Positions 1 to 13,030 of a stretch of DNA of 64,000 bases are shown piece after piece. The stretch comes from Chrysaora quinquecirrha (Eukaryota > Cnidaria > Scyphozoa > Semaeostomeae > Pelagiidae): contig JACTAT010000010.1 in the NCBI GenBank assembly GCA_014526335.1, positions 703,490 to 767,489 of the forward strand, given 5' to 3'. Position 1 is the stretch's first letter. Every line of letters begins with the position of its first letter. A program made the translations under genes and the position numbers. The notes beneath the pieces were generated by a model, which saw nothing but the letters and a program-made list of their open reading frames with translations, searched no databases and had not been told where the DNA came from.

Positions 1-173
1 CTATACATCGGTGATTGGATGGGAAATACTTTAATACTTACCATGAGGGATACTTACAAGATAATATTGATGAATATCTTAAATGTTTTCAGGAAGTGGG
101 CGTTTGTGCATCGGCCCTTAAACTGCCTGAATTCCAACCTACCGCTATACATCGGTGATTGGATGGGAAATAC
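1..173. repeat. 29-bp direct repeat pair
   Basis: The 29 bases at 1-29 recur exactly at 145-173, with a spacing of 144 bp. The intervening sequence has no recognisable coding content. The short ORF across it is not like any family I know. It may be the edge of a tandem array that begins left of the window. Confidence 0.6.
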
Positions 174-299
174 AATTTCCGGCCAGAGGACACGAAGTGT
201 ACCAACCACAATCACCGAGAACCCTATCCTATTTACCTATCTAGAGGCTACCTGAATACAAAATGTCCGGTTATCCTCCAGTAGACGTGGACACAAACA

Positions 300-1560
300 A
301 TATTGAAATACATGAGCCACCATTGATATAGCCACCATTGATATAGCCACCATTGGGCTAAAACATGCAAAGGCCACCTCGAGCTTAACAAGCTCACCTC
401 GGCCAAGAAAAGCCACCATGGGCAAATTATAGCCACCTCTGGGCTAAAGCGCACAGAGCCTCTCGAGCTAATTAAGCTCATGAAGCTATGAAAAACTTAC
501 CCATCACGGGCATCTTAGAGCCACCTTTGGGCTAAAACAAACGGACCCTTCTCTAGCTAATGAAGGTCATGAAGCCATGAAAAATCTTACCCATCACGGG
601 CATTTTAGAGCCACCTTTGGGCTAAAAAACAAACGGACCATTCTCGAGCCAATTAAGCTCATGAAGCTATGAAAAACTTACCCATCACGGGCATCTTAGA
701 GCCACCTTTGGGCTAAAACAAACGGACCCTTCTCTAGCTAATGAAGGTCATGAAGCCATGAAAAACTTACCCATCACGGGCATTTTAGAGCCACCTTTGG
801 GCTTTGGTTGAAAACAAACACACTTTAATTGGAGCTTTGTAATAAATTCAACGTTTTTATTTTAATTTCTCATTAACTGAAGATGGATTGAGTAATCCGA
901 AACATGTCTTGTTCGAAAATAAAAGTTGTCGTTTTTCTTAAGCTCATGAAGCTATGAAAAACTTACCCATCACGGGCATCTTAGAGCCACCTTTGGGCTA
1001 AAACAAACGGACCCTTCTCTAGCTAATGAAGGTCATGAAGCCATGAAAAACTTACCCATCACGGGCATTTTAGAGCCACCTTTGGGCTAAAAAACAAACG
1101 GACCCTTCTCGAGCCAATTAAGCTCATGAAGACATGAAAAAGTTTCTCTATCACGGGCAATTTACAGCCACCCTTGGGCTAAAATCAAACGGGGCCTTCT
1201 CAAGCTTATCAAGCTCATGAAGCCATGAAAAACTTACCCATCACGGGCATCTAAGAGCCACCCTTGGGCTGAAACCAATCTGGGCTTTCTTGAGCTAAAC
1301 AAGCTCATGAAAGACAAGCCACGATGGGCATATTACAGCAGCCCTTGGGCTGAGAATACATGGGGTCCCCTCGAGCTAAACGAGCTCCTCTGACCCTGAA
1401 AAGGTAAACGGTACTGGGCGTCTTAAGAGCCCCATCTGGGCTGAAAATAACCAGGGCCCTTGAGCGAAACAAGTTCATCTGGTCCTGAAAAACATTAGCC
1501 GTTATGGCGTCTTAAGAGCCCCATTTGGACGGAAACACCCCACGTCCCTTGAGCTGACCA
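300..1560. repeat. Minisatellite, about 89-bp unit in dimers
   Basis: The phrase 'cccatcacgggca' recurs near 500, 590, 680, 770, 965 and 1053, so the unit is about 89-90 bp. Units alternate between an A form ('gaagctatg...catcttagag') and a B form ('gaagccatg...cattttagag'), giving a dimer of about 178 bp. About 106 bp of unrelated sequence interrupts the array near 805-945. Units decay progressively from about 1140 to 1560, and degenerate ones occur from 300. Each unit holds the short motif 'agccacctttgggct'. The small ORFs through the array are by-products of the repeat. Confidence 0.85.
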
Positions 1561-4500
1561 AGTTCCTCTGGTACTGAAGAGTGAGTCGCATGGTCGCCCT
1601 TGAGCTGACTAAAACCAAGGTCCCCTCGCGTTAACAAGCTCGTCTTTAAAACGAAGTAAACTAAATTAGGGCCTGGTCTCCATTTCGGAACCGACCAGTC
1701 ACCTACATCACCTGTGGGTATCACCGGCCGGCATCCACTTGGGTACTACAGGAATTTCTGCACACTCCTCCTAATGTCAAATAACATTTTTTCATCATTT
1801 TCAAACAGCCATGCCTTTGTTGCAAGGGCAAACGTGCCCCTTAGCTGATAAACGCAGCTGCTGTTAGGCACCAAAATTGACCACAACCCATCTTGGGCAA
1901 AGCAAAGCCACCTCGAGACTGATCAATTACATGCAAGCCGCGCTAAACATTATTAAAACGTCCCAGCGTTGTTTCCCTGGAATGAATGTAGCCACCTGTC
2001 GGTGAGGAAATAACATATAACACACAAACAACGTTAGGGTTTGGCCAGCATGAATTCGGCTTGTCACAACCCAAAGTGCGGTGAGTAAATGAGCAGCCGC
2101 TGGGCTGGCTCCAAAGTACCTCTTAAGCTATGATTCCAAAAAACGGTACTAACCTATCCACCTGGGGTTTATGTATACCCTGCTCCAAGATTAGTCATAC
2201 ACTAATCGCAAGATTCCAAATTGAACATTGAAATGAGGATTACCTTACACCAATGACTGTGACTAAAATCGGGCACGACTGCCATTTCTTCGCTGAGTTA
2301 TGTTGAAAAAACCAATACTAGACTCTGGCAAAGCCAAAGTTTAGAACATTTTGTCATACACCCCATGCAAACCTCACTAGGGCTGAGATGGAGAGGGGCT
2401 ACAAAAACCTCCTACCAATCGAGCGGGGAAAGTTGAATTCCAGTTCAAATTTATGTGGCAAGCTATAGTAGCATTCCTAATAGCTCCGCTCAAAGAAAAA
2501 CACTTATCTCGATACAGGGAGTTTAAACCCAAACTTTGAAGTAAATCTTTTCAGGAAAATATCTATGTATGTCACCACTTCCCGATTTTACGCCAGGATT
2601 CCTTGCATCTTGCATCGAATAGAATTGTACAAGCGCTTCGGCAATTACCCGCAAGAATATTCCCTATATGTTAGGGCTACGAACATGGATGGACCCCAAG
2701 TGCACCACATGGAGATACACAATGAACCTCCCAGTAAGGTCACAAGATTTGACATCTGGTTGTATACAACAAGGACCACAAAAACTAAGGGCTTAATTCA
2801 AAACTGAGCCTTACAATTGTAAGTTATATAACCTTAAATTAACACTTCATAACCGTCCAGCAAAATGAATATTGCAGCCCACCGAAATGCAGTAAGTAGG
2901 AGCATGGTACCGTAAGGTTAAAAACTTGTGAGTCAGTCACGAAGATCTCACAAAGACCTCATACCAAATATCCAAACTTGAAAAATGTCTAACTAAGACG
3001 AAACAAGCCAAGGACGAGCCTGCATAGTCCTCGAAAATAAGAAAACGACTCTCTTTTTTTCTTTCTTGTTCATGCAACATAAAACTTGACTTCCTACCCC
3101 CAAATTTCGATTTTGCTGAATAATTAAGCCCTGCTTAACTTTCAGCAGCTGGGTTCGCTGACTTGACGTTGCGAGATTAAAGCTACGAAGTTCGCTCACG
3201 AAAAAGTAATGCCCAATACGCTTTAGTCCTACTTGATAGCATATCGGTCAAGAGCAGCCTGAAAATGAACTGTGCTGTACCAACGGAGATGCGTTTGTTT
3301 GTGTGTTTTTTTTTGTGTTTCGCTCTTAATAGGTACGAGAGCGGTCTTACAAAAATACACCGATAATTTTGCGCCATTTTATGCCATGGTACCATTTTCC
3401 GGAGAACAAAATTACGTTTTAATTGCAGTAAACTTAATGTGAATATCTGAAAACTATTCAAAGATAATAAAAGAAGAAAAATCTATCAATCGCTGACCGG
3501 GCTACCCGGCTTATGTAATTTGATGTCCTTAATTTTTTCGAAACATCAAAAATTGTACATGCAAAAGCGCTTCGTGTTTCACGTGCTTATGCCTCGAAGA
3601 AACGCAGTGTTTCCTGTCTACAATTAAGTAAACATGGCCTTACATATAAATAAAACAACACAGATTTTTGTGATTTGCATCAAGGTCCGGGTTCCGAGAG
3701 ACCAAAAGGCTGATCTGTAATGAAGGAACTCTTTCGTCCACCAGGGCTCCGTCATTTCAGTCAGGGCTCCAAAAGTCAATGTCGAAGTCGTGCCAAATAT
3801 AGTGTTAAAAGCTAATTAATAGCATGTTTTGCCTTAGTTGTGGTCTGGCCCACAGGGCATTCAAAATTCCACTTCAGGTGTTGAGCTCGCAGGCCCTAAA
3901 AACGTGTTGACTCTCGCCAGCCATGCTGGTGTTCTGACAACTCCCTGCTGGGAAGCTTCGAATTGATCAAAATTGATGTTTCGTTAATCAAAACCGAACA
4001 AAAAATTTTCTGAAGAGTATCAGTAAGTAAAGTATCAGTCTATACGCGGAGTCAAATTAAAAAGGGGTGCATCAGAAAACGGTATAAAAACTAACGCCAC
4101 AGACTGGCAAAGGAAAAAGGCATTGCAAGGAGCTGAAAAGCTCCGTTCCGCTGTTCTTCCCTAAGCCTTAGGGGTTCTTCACGCTGTTATGACTGAGAAG
4201 TGTAAAGTCAGTTTGACTAATTTCTTGAGGAAATGCAACTGTTTCTTTATAGGAATTGTTCAAAATTACAAATTCACAATAAAATACGACTTGACTCTGT
4301 CGAATTTATCCTGTAACGTTCCAATAGGGAATTTAGCTAACTCGCAGCTTACGATATCAAGAAATCCTAGCTCAATTCTACCCCGTTTTGCCCTGTCCTG
4401 CAGTGCGGCGCAAGGCAACGCTCACTAGCTGAAAATGCTAAATGGAGGAAATTATCAAAAACAATCCCTCGAGAAAAACAGAGCAGAAAACAACGACGGG

Positions 4501-4950
4501 AAAAACTTGGCAAAGCTGTTGAAGCTTTATGAAAATTCAGCAATACTTTGTAAAAATACACAATCCTAGCATGGAACGAACTCACCAAATACACCAGGCA
4601 AAAACATCTAGCAAAATTGGAGGAAGACATTCACGAAACCATGATGAATCTTTGTTGATCAATGTAAAGACTTCAATGCTGATCAATGTCAATTGCTGAA
4701 TTGTCAAGGAAAGAATTGAGCTTGACAATGCCTCATGTGTCCAAGAGCAGGAATGACTGAATGACTGAAGGCACGTCGTAGCCCACCCAATATGATTATC
4801 ATAAAAACGGAAGGACTGCGACACGTCAAACACTATGACAGCTAAATGACAGTACGGAATCCGAGGGGGACTCCATCAAAGTTTGGGTCCCCAACTAAAA
4901 ACATGTTCCCTCCTGAAGTATTAACCCCACTTAAACTTTCTTGTCTAACT
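1561..4950. other. No recognisable gene
   Basis: This stretch contains only short ORFs (for example 2565-2807 on + and 3183-3461 on -). They have no recognisable domain, no splice-supported exon structure and no repeat structure that I could make out. Degenerate 'gccacc...ggct' motifs at its left end are decayed minisatellite units. Confidence 0.5.
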
Positions 4951-4956
4951 GGTATT

Positions 4957-5532
4957 TATTTCAAGGGTTGTCTTGAAAAACAGCGATAAACATAACTACT
5001 TTTTTGACCGTTGATTCAAAGTTTTTTCGTTTTTCAAAGCAAAATAGCTGAAACTTTTGTTCCACGTTATAATTTTTACTGAGAAAAGTAGTCTTCACAA
5101 AGAAAACAGATATTATTTGTGGACAACAATTTCAGGTGAGTGACTTTTGTTTAGGCCCAACAGAGGGTAATTTTTGTAAATTTGCAAATTATTCTCTATA
5201 AACCCAAGAATTTGCTTCAAAATTCATTTGCAATGTTTTAGGATAACCACAGTTTTGAAATATGTGAATGAAATTGTCCATAAAAATTTCTGAAGACTCC
5301 GTCAAGTGCAAAATTTATTTTCGCATCAAAACAACAACTTCAAAAGTTACTCACCTAAAATCTTTATCAATATTTCAACCCCTGAATTCTTCTCTAAGTG
5401 CACAATTGGAGCAAAAATTTAAATGGTAATTACAAGTTTAAACTATTTTGTCTCGAAAAACCACGAAACTTTGTAGCTAAAGTCACGATAGTGGTTCATA
5501 CATCGCTGTTTTTCAAGACAACCCTTGAAATA
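4957..5532. mobile_element. Foldback (long inverted repeat) element
   Basis: 31 bases at 4957-4987 are the exact reverse complement of 5502-5532. Similarity continues inward imperfectly. 'caaagttttttcgtttttc...aaaatag' near 5020-5050 pairs with sequence near 5440-5480, and 'aggtgagtgacttttg' near 5134-5149 pairs with 'caaaagttactcacct' near 5341-5356. The whole 576 bp could fold into one long hairpin with a loop of about 190 bp. There is no coding capacity. It is a MITE-like or foldback element. I could not fix a target-site duplication. Confidence 0.65.
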
Positions 5533-6710
5533 TTTTCCAGAAAATTTGGAAGGCACTGCTTCAAAGTTTTTCATTATTTTCCATCAAAAGCAACAAATAA
5601 ATCATTTACTTTTCATTTTAATTGAAACTCAATGAAATTGTGAACATTTTCCCGCCTAAATCAAGTTGGGCGAAGCCCCTGAGCCATCATGGCTTTGTTA
5701 TGTAAATTTTGTGTTCTTGGGCCTACGGCTACTGTTGGCCGCCATTTTAGGTCAAGCGTTGCAATACTTTTGTACCCTAAGTGTACTACCTGCAGGGAAG
5801 AAGAACCATGTTTAACTCTTCTGTAAAATATTACAGGCATAAATGAAAAGGACATGATTCAGTTCTACAAGTAGGACTGAGCTTCTCCAATGGCAAAATA
5901 ACTAATTTTGCATTTAGTTTCCTTTTAGAATCCTTGGTGTTCAAAAGGTTTTTTTAAATAAGCATTCAAGCCACCATGTTTAATACCAAAACCACACAGC
6001 TGAGTACCAAAATACTTTAAAGGAAAGGCTCCTTTCATTCATTCAAGTTCAAGTTTATCATTTTAAAATTCAAAAATACTTACAAATTCCCTCCAACACA
6101 ACAGCAACTATGAAATAATTTAACAACAACAACAAGAAATAACAGTATACAAAACTAAAATGCGAAAGTAATTTGAGATTAGAAGAGATTCATGTCATTT
6201 CATGTTTCTGTTGCATGTTTGCTATCTTTATCAAAGGCATAAGACTAAGATATGAGACTAACTATGATTTCTGGCATAACATTTTAGGCCTTTCCTATCT
6301 ACAACAGAAATTCGTAGGATTTCCAGTGTTTTAGCAATTTAAGTTCATTTCATGGTGAATGAAATCTTTCAAAATCTTATTAATGAATTCAAAGCCGTAA
6401 AATATGATCGTTCAGAGGAAGAATGTTGTATATTGTCACTTCCATTCTCGACAAGTTTACCGAAAGCTCATATACTGCACTTTTGTAGTTTGGCATTTTG
6501 CATTTTTTAAAAAACTTGAAAAGCATTCCGCTTCTTAACTTCTTTTTTTATTTTTAGTTTTAGTTTTTTATTTTTTAAAAAATTTAAATGCCATATTATG
6601 TTGTGCAAGCAATTTGTATTTTATTCTTTATCTTAGCAAAAAAATGTATACTTAATAAATTCCTATTTGTATATTCGATTTGATTATATTTAAAATCATT
6701 TAAAATCCAC
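5533..6710. other. No recognisable gene
   Basis: AT-rich sequence with long T and A runs near 6535-6600. I see no coding or structural feature that I can support. Confidence 0.4.
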
Positions 6711-6714
6711 TGTA

Positions 6715-6921
6715 CACCTGGCACATGGCTCGAAAGCCCGGATGGGTTATTTCTATGTGTCAGTCAGCTTTAATAATTGATACAATTAACTATCTAATTA
6801 GAACTTTAATATTGCTATTCTTTTGTTTAAATTTTGTATCTCAGTTAATTATATTTCAGTATCATTGTAATTAAGCTGAGAATATACATAAATTGAATTG
6901 AATTAAATTGAATTGAATTAT
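6715..6921 (+). repeat. Probable LINE 3' end with TTGAA tail
   Basis: The block 'cacctggcac...ctcgaaagcccggatgggtt' at about 6715-6750 is followed by AT-rich sequence and ends in an irregular (TTGAA)n run at 6891-6920. A conserved GC-containing hairpin-like block followed by a pentanucleotide tail is typical of the 3' untranslated end of L2/CR1-type LINEs. No reverse transcriptase sequence is attached, so this would be a severely 5'-truncated copy. Confidence 0.35.
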
Positions 6922-7317
6922 ACTGCGCCCCTTGACTAAATCGGCGCTGCGTTAATGGCAGACCTGAAAAGTGGTCGTCATAAATGCAGCCAAATGCCAA
7001 ATTGGAGAGGGGCTCTTCGGGGATTGATGAGACTTTTAAATATCCGAAGAACTTTTCTTTCAAGTTATGCATTCGATGTGCGAAAAGCCCCTAAGGAATT
7101 TCCAAAACAAGGGTACAAACTTGGGCCATTTTCTGCGAGATCTCATGGGCGCCATCTTCACGAAACCTTGCTCCCAAAAGGAACGAAGAATCACTCACTG
7201 GCTGCCTTTTTGCTACCTACTTCCGAACAGTACGATGAAATCCTGTCGTTAATAACCACAAATGGTGCAAAATAATAGTAAAATTGTAGAATAAACGAAG
7301 AAAAAAGCAAAACTTAC
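6922..7317. other. Unassigned interval
   Basis: The plus-strand ORF at 6955-7275 (106 codons) starts inside the interval and has no recognisable motif. On the minus strand this is the presumed intron downstream of the exon at 7318-7495. I could not identify a following exon. Confidence 0.3.
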
Positions 7318-7495
7318 TGATGATATTTTCGTGATCACCGCCCATCGTGGAGAAACTTTCATGCTTCAAAAATGCACTCACTGCGCATGCCACAACCGCT
7401 TCCACCCTCCCCTGGGCAGTACTGCTGGTTATGATCAAGAATAGCAACCATTTCTTCCATAAACATTTCGTTTTGTCCATGATTCCTAAAGGTAC
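7318..7495 (-). CDS. First coding exon, secreted or membrane protein
   Basis: The exon is bounded on the minus strand by a good acceptor (pyrimidine-rich stretch then CCACAG at 7500-7496) and a consensus donor GTAAGT (7317-7312). The ATG is at 7480-7478. It encodes about 54 residues that begin with a classical signal peptide: a charged start (MDKTKCLWKK), a hydrophobic core (WLLFLIITSS) and a small-residue cleavage region (TAQG). The mature part (AVVACAVSAFLKHESF and onward) matches no family I know. The rest of the gene was not found to the left. Unlike almost everything else here it is not obviously part of a transposon, so it may be a host gene fragment. The call rests on splice signals and the signal peptide only. 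Confidence 0.5.
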
Positions 7496-9004
7496 CTGTG
7501 GAATTATATTGATTACTATTGGTAAAAAGATAAAAAATAATAATGTTATATGCAATAAGTAGAATCTCATAATTCAACTTACAATGCTTTATTTTGTTTT
7601 CATCTGATCTTTGAATTTTATTGGTAAATGTGCTCTTGTACTGGATGACAATATTTTTCCTGGTAATACTTCATCTGCTTGCTAATGTAATCATTTTACA
7701 AGTTGAACCAGAGTCCATCTAGCCGATGAAAGTCTTCTTTTGAAAGTAGCCACAAAGTTGGATGAGCTGTGTTCAGGGTAAAGTTCTTTTTGTCACCTGG
7801 TAGATGTTGATTCTGTCTCTGATAGCAATTCCATAAACCATTTCGTATCTTGGGTTCTTGTTGTTTGCAGTTTTATGCCTTACATGGCATTGAAGATTAA
7901 GGCCAAAACTAATCTGAAAGCCAGGCTCCAAAGCTTTCTTTCTTTTTTCATCAATCTAGAAAGAATTCGAAATATTTATTATACCAAACAAACATCATAA
8001 TCGTGACATGACTTTGCCCCGAGCCTTGAAACAATGGGATTTTGTCTACCAGGAAGATTTCTTTTCTTTTAGGGGGAGCAGCTTCAGACCTAGTTATAGA
8101 TATTTGGTGACCTGTGCTCTTTCCTACATAGCAATGTGCGCTTTATTGGGCTGACGGCTACTACAACTGAATCTATTAAAACTGAAATTGTGAAAGTTTG
8201 CATCTAAAATCTCCTGTCACCATTTATGTTCCAATGGAAAAAACGAATATGTTCTACAAAGTTAGAAAACGCTATGCAGTTGACCTCTCATCCCTTGACT
8301 TCATCATGAAATTGTTAATATCTCAAAAAGAGCTGCCCCGAAGATAATTGTTTATTTCCCAAACGTCAAAACAGAAGCTTCATAAGAAAGCCAAATAAGA
8401 AAGAAACCACATTTCTCATTGCCCGATGATGAGAGACGGATCTCTCCCGAAACGTTGCCCAACTAAATATCAAAGGCTTGTCATGATAAGTGGTGACTAT
8501 CATGTCAAATACAGAGAAGCCTTATTATTTAACAATTTTAACATTTCTTTAGGGGTTGTACAGTCTGCCAGGATTCCTGCCTGTTTGGAGAAACGTATGT
8601 TACCAATGTTTCATCACTCAACTGCTGATGCTAATAAGACATTTTTTTAATTAAATTCAAGAAGCCAGAGTCTGTCATTCGAGTAGTATTTGCAACTCTT
8701 ATTTGAAATGGGGCTTGTCTTCCCTGATATTTCAATAGTTATAAATTTTTCGAGACCACGAAGTTTAGAGACCTTTGCCCAACAAAGTGGAAGGGGGGAG
8801 AAATATACCTTTCTCCCTTATTCTTTATCAAAATTCCATTGGAAAATTTGGTGCAACGAAAGATATGAAAAATCTTTCACTTTCAAGTATGAAATGCTGA
8901 AGGGAAATGCTTGCTTGCTATTTTAGGCTGGTGCTAGATGGAAATAAAGATTGCATTTTTAAATCTGAAGTTTATTCACCTAAAGGATACCATTGCTGTG
9001 ACTT
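7496..9004. other. No recognisable gene
   Basis: Short ORFs at 8426-8650 and 8690-8926 (+) precede the Polinton polymerase in the same direction but show no motif I recognise. They could be decayed upstream parts of that element. Nothing else is supportable. Confidence 0.4.
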
Positions 9005-12000
9005 TTGCAAAAAAACTGCCTGTGCCGAAACCTTTTAATCATTCCATGGTGTGAAGCACTGTTATCTCAAGCCCTTGATGATGACAATGAAGGTGTGGAA
9101 ATTTTGGATTCCTCGAACTGGTCTGTCAAAAGAATAGAACTTCTGAAAGAAAGTCTTGAGGAATGCCGCACAAAAGTGTTGGAACCAGGGTACAGTTCTA
9201 ATACCATTGTGTCAGAGTGCTGGTCCACTCTAAGTGAACAGATACTACTATCTTGCCCTTATTTATCATCTATTGAAGACCTTTTACATGCTACAACACA
9301 TGTGAACCTTTTACTGCTGCTTGATAAGGAAGGAAAGTCACACTACTGTGTGATAAATCAGTTAGTAAATTGTTGTTTTGTAGAGATGGAAAGCAAAATA
9401 GACAACTTCACTATTGCAAATAATGCTGTCAGACTCAACATATATTAGATGAACATGTCAAAATATGCAAGGGGCATGGTAAGCAGAGCACAGTATTTCC
9501 TAAGAGACCTAACCGTAATATAAAAGCCTGAGGTAAGGAAGAGGATAAGCTTCAATTCAATTCTTTTAAAAAGCAGATGACAATTTCATTTGTTATATAT
9601 GCATGATTATGCAGATTTTGAGTCAGCCTTGATTTAAAAAGAGGATAATGACAAGTATCAAGAACATCAACCAATTACCTTTTTCTATAAAGTTGTATCT
9701 GTAGATACAAGGTCTTCAGAAAATTAAATTCCAAAAAGTAATTAGAAGAAGAAGAAGAAATGATTAGAGGAATTTATCAACGTATTCAACCAATGAGAAG
9801 ATTTGACTAATGAGAAAACATGTCCATGGATTAGCTACAACATGCTGTGTATACATTGTTCAGATGATGAAAGTAGAATCAAAGTTCACTATCATTGTAA
9901 TATAACTGATGAGTATCTTGAGATTTTCTCATGTCTGATCATAATTACATATTAGTTTGATTTCTAGAAATATTGTTTTCTCGTTCTACTTAGGTGAATA
10001 TAGAGGTCTGACATGCAGGTGATGTAACATGAAAGAATTTATCATACATCCAACAACAAACAGAGTGCCATGCATTATCCACTATCTGACTTGATGTTAT
10101 TCACAATCACATTTGATTCTAAAGTGACTAAAAGATCAGCAAGTAAACGTTTTTGTGAGAACTCGAGAAAAATCATTATAAAAGTTTCAAATAAAGTTTA
10201 ACTTGAGAATTGAGTTTTAGAAATTGAACTTTTATTCAGTGAGCAAGTATGTCACAGATATCTATTAATAAATCCCTTTCAATTCTATTTTCCAGGCTTC
10301 ATGGTGACAGTCAGAATATTTTCAGTTTCATTTCCATTGTGTAGTGTACTTATGTATGTAAGTATGAACATGCCTTGAATTGGTATGGTAAGCCCTGTAT
10401 ACCACCTGTGTTTTTAAACCATTAACAGATACTGGATCAAAAAAAGACTTTTTAAAATTTCACAATATTTTGTTTTGAAAGTTGTTCAAGTTTTTTTTTA
10501 TTATTCGACACAATATCCTAAGATACATGGTCTTCAATTAATTAAACAACACAATAGAACAAAATTTTAATACCGCTGCAAGTTAGGCTAATACCGCTAA
10601 TACCGCTACAAGTTAGGCAGGGCCATGAAGTTTTTTCCATTTTATTAGAGGGGTTCCGAAAATTGTTCTTGGTGTTTCAGAGGGGTCAGCAAATTTTTTG
10701 ATAAAATTTGCCAAATCACTCCGCCCCCTAGTAGATAATTAATGACCGGTCCCTTAACAGTGAGAAAAAAAAGTATAAAAGTGGTATAACATTCATTGAT
10801 TTGTTAAACTTTTTAAATTCTTCACCATGTAATCTGGCTGAATATTTAGGAAGAGCTGACTTTGTCACGAGATATTATGTATTTAAAATGGACAGTGTTA
10901 TAAATGAGAAAATTAATGTTGGAGAATTTGGGAGCTTTGACACCACAAGATGAAGAGTTGATGATCATGAAAATTTGCTAAGCGATGATGAAGAGGATGA
11001 TTCAGGAGGAGTCTGCAAATGTGTTCTAGAACCGTTTTCTAGAATCTGATGATGATGACTATAGAAATTATTCTGTACCTTCTAATTATGAGGTGATCAA
11101 GAAGAACGATCTCAAGCACCATTTATGTTGTTAAAACGTAAGGTGCTTATCCATGAATGGGTGGAGGATTTTTTAAGCTTGAAGAGACAGAACTACCTGC
11201 ACATGATTCATTCTTTATGATTCAATCTTTAGCAGATTAGTTAAATGAAATATAACTCTTGGTGAAAATCAACTTGCACAGGATGTGTGTATTTTTTCTA
11301 CAATATCATCACTTGTATTTGAAAGCTAATGTAATGCTGCTGGCTAACATTTTCGAACAATTTCGTGAATAATGTTCACAGTACTATAAAAATGATCCGT
11401 GTCATTATGTTTCTCGACCGTGTATGGCTTTTGATGCTTGCTTGAAAATGAATTATGTTTCTTTAGATTGCTAACTGCTGAACAAAACAATATTTATTTT
11501 TTTATAGAAGTTAACAACCTACAGTATGATGATTACAACCAGGAGATTGCAACAGCTCATTTGATGTATCTCAATACAAATAGTATGGGTGGGCAACGTC
11601 GAAGGCATTACCTGTTGTAAAATTTAAATTCTTGACTGATCCAGAAGTGAATAATCTAATCATCCAAAGTGATTTCATCGAATCTCTATTAACAAAGTAG
11701 ACCTGGAATATCAAGAAGATCTCCACAATAGATTATCTTCTTGGAGCAGAAAATTAAAAGTTAAGGAGGAATGTTTATCATCGAAGCAAAGGTAAAGTCC
11801 CAAATAACAAAAAGTACACCACAACAGAAAAGCTTATTATTAATCTGTTTGACAAAAATAATTACGTTGTTCATTATTAGAATTTGAGGTTATACATTGT
11901 ACTGGAATGGAGAATAAAGAAGGTACATCAAATTTTGAAGTTTGAGCAAAGGACAAGGTTGAAATATTATATTGATTTTAATACAGAAAAGAGATCAAAT

Positions 12001-12621
12001 TCCAGAAATGATGTTGAAAAGGATTTTTTTTTAACTGATGAACAAAGCTGTTTTTGGCAAAATGATGTAGAATGTTCGGAAGCAAAAACCAATCTAGTCA
12101 ACTAGTCAACAATTAGCAAAATGGGTAAGATGGCTGCAATTTTATTCAGTGACAAAGATCAGCGATAGTGTTCTCATTGTTGAAGGCAAAGTGAAAAGTA
12201 TTTGAATAAACCAGTCTATATTGGGTTTTCTGTTCAGGAAGTAAGTAAGATTCTGGTGTATAATTTCCACTATAATTACGTAAAGAAGAAATTTACCAAT
12301 ATAAAGCAATGTTTCACAGACACATATGGTTTTCTCTAGGCAATGTGTGGAGAGACTGGTTCATGCAAAATTTTAAAAAAGGATGAAGATTTATTTGATT
12401 TCAGTAATGAAAACGTGGGAGTGAAAAGGTCAGTGGTTAAAGATGAAATCACGCATAAAAATTATGTTAACTGTTTGTTCAATAACAGTATTTTTCGTCA
12501 TGTTCAGAATACTATACAATCCAGAAAGCAAGATGTGCTCTCTGTTTCAACTTACAAACTCTCGCTGGTGTCTTATGATGATAAACAATATATTTTAGAT
12601 AGTGGTATAAAAGGAAATTAA
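9005..12621 (+). pseudogene. Polinton protein-primed DNA polymerase B, decayed
   Basis: Remnants of a family B, protein-primed DNA polymerase of the Polinton/Maverick type lie in order on the plus strand. At 9005-9448 an N-terminal part contains 'LLLLLDKEGKSHYCVI'. At about 9445-9520 a Cys/His stretch follows ('DEHVKICKGHGKQ'). Near 9615-9640 the exonuclease motif 'YADFES' is broken by about 10 extra bases. A segment of 'KANVMLLANIFEQFRE', 'DPCHYVSRPCMAFDA' and 'LKMNYVSLDLLT' falls at about 11310-11490, and the C-terminus, with 'YDDKQYILDSGI', is at 12343-12621. Stops and frameshifts are everywhere and the palm motifs are unreadable, so it is inactive. Polinton structural genes in the same orientation occur far downstream (41319 onward), separated by later insertions. 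Both could belong to one dismembered element. Confidence 0.8.
10560..10762. mobile_element. Small insertion with 'aatgaccggtccctta' end
   Basis: Between the exonuclease and palm parts of the polymerase lies non-coding sequence ending in 'cgccccctagtag...aatgaccggtccctta' near 10722-10757. A related block ('ccccccacccggca..aataatgactggtcc') occurs at 63468-63495. The pair looks like termini of a non-autonomous DNA transposon family. The left border near 10560 is uncertain; short 'taataccgct' repeats lie there. Confidence 0.35.
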
Positions 12622-13030
12622 TAGCTTAGTTGAAATTAATCTCCTACCTTTCCAAATGCAAGGAAATACAACATAGCAACACCAATCTTGTATTACATAC
12701 GGTACTAAATTTCATTATATACGACACTACATTTCATTACACATGGTACTTCATTTACTAGATACTGTAAGTGGGCATTTGAAGTGTGACTTGACAAGAA
12801 GCGGGTTGTGGTTGGGCAAGACCCTCAAATGTGGCTGCCCTATGGTTGGGCGGGCCTTGCCAAACCTTGTATTATAGGAAGTGTTTTGTGTGCTGTCGAT
12901 AGCTAGCAATACAGAACTGATGGCATGGGTGGTCTGTCAGGTAGAAATGTGGCAGCAATCCAGAGTGGGTGCACGGATGATTAGAGAGATGCTGGTGTCC
13001 CCAGGAATTATGCAAGATATTGCTGGAAAT
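12622..13030. other. Unassigned interval
   Basis: After the polymerase C-terminus there is about 400 bp with no recognisable gene, ending in a (TAA)n microsatellite at 13047-13080. That microsatellite is the tail of the neighbouring minus-strand LINE. Confidence 0.4.

Noticed and set aside
300..1560. CRISPR-like array
   Set aside because: Units are about 89 bp, contiguous and degenerate with no unique spacers. The sequence context is eukaryotic. It is a minisatellite.
6955..7275. 106-codon plus-strand ORF as a gene
   Set aside because: No domain, no splice or promoter support. It lies in the presumed intron region opposite the signal-peptide exon.
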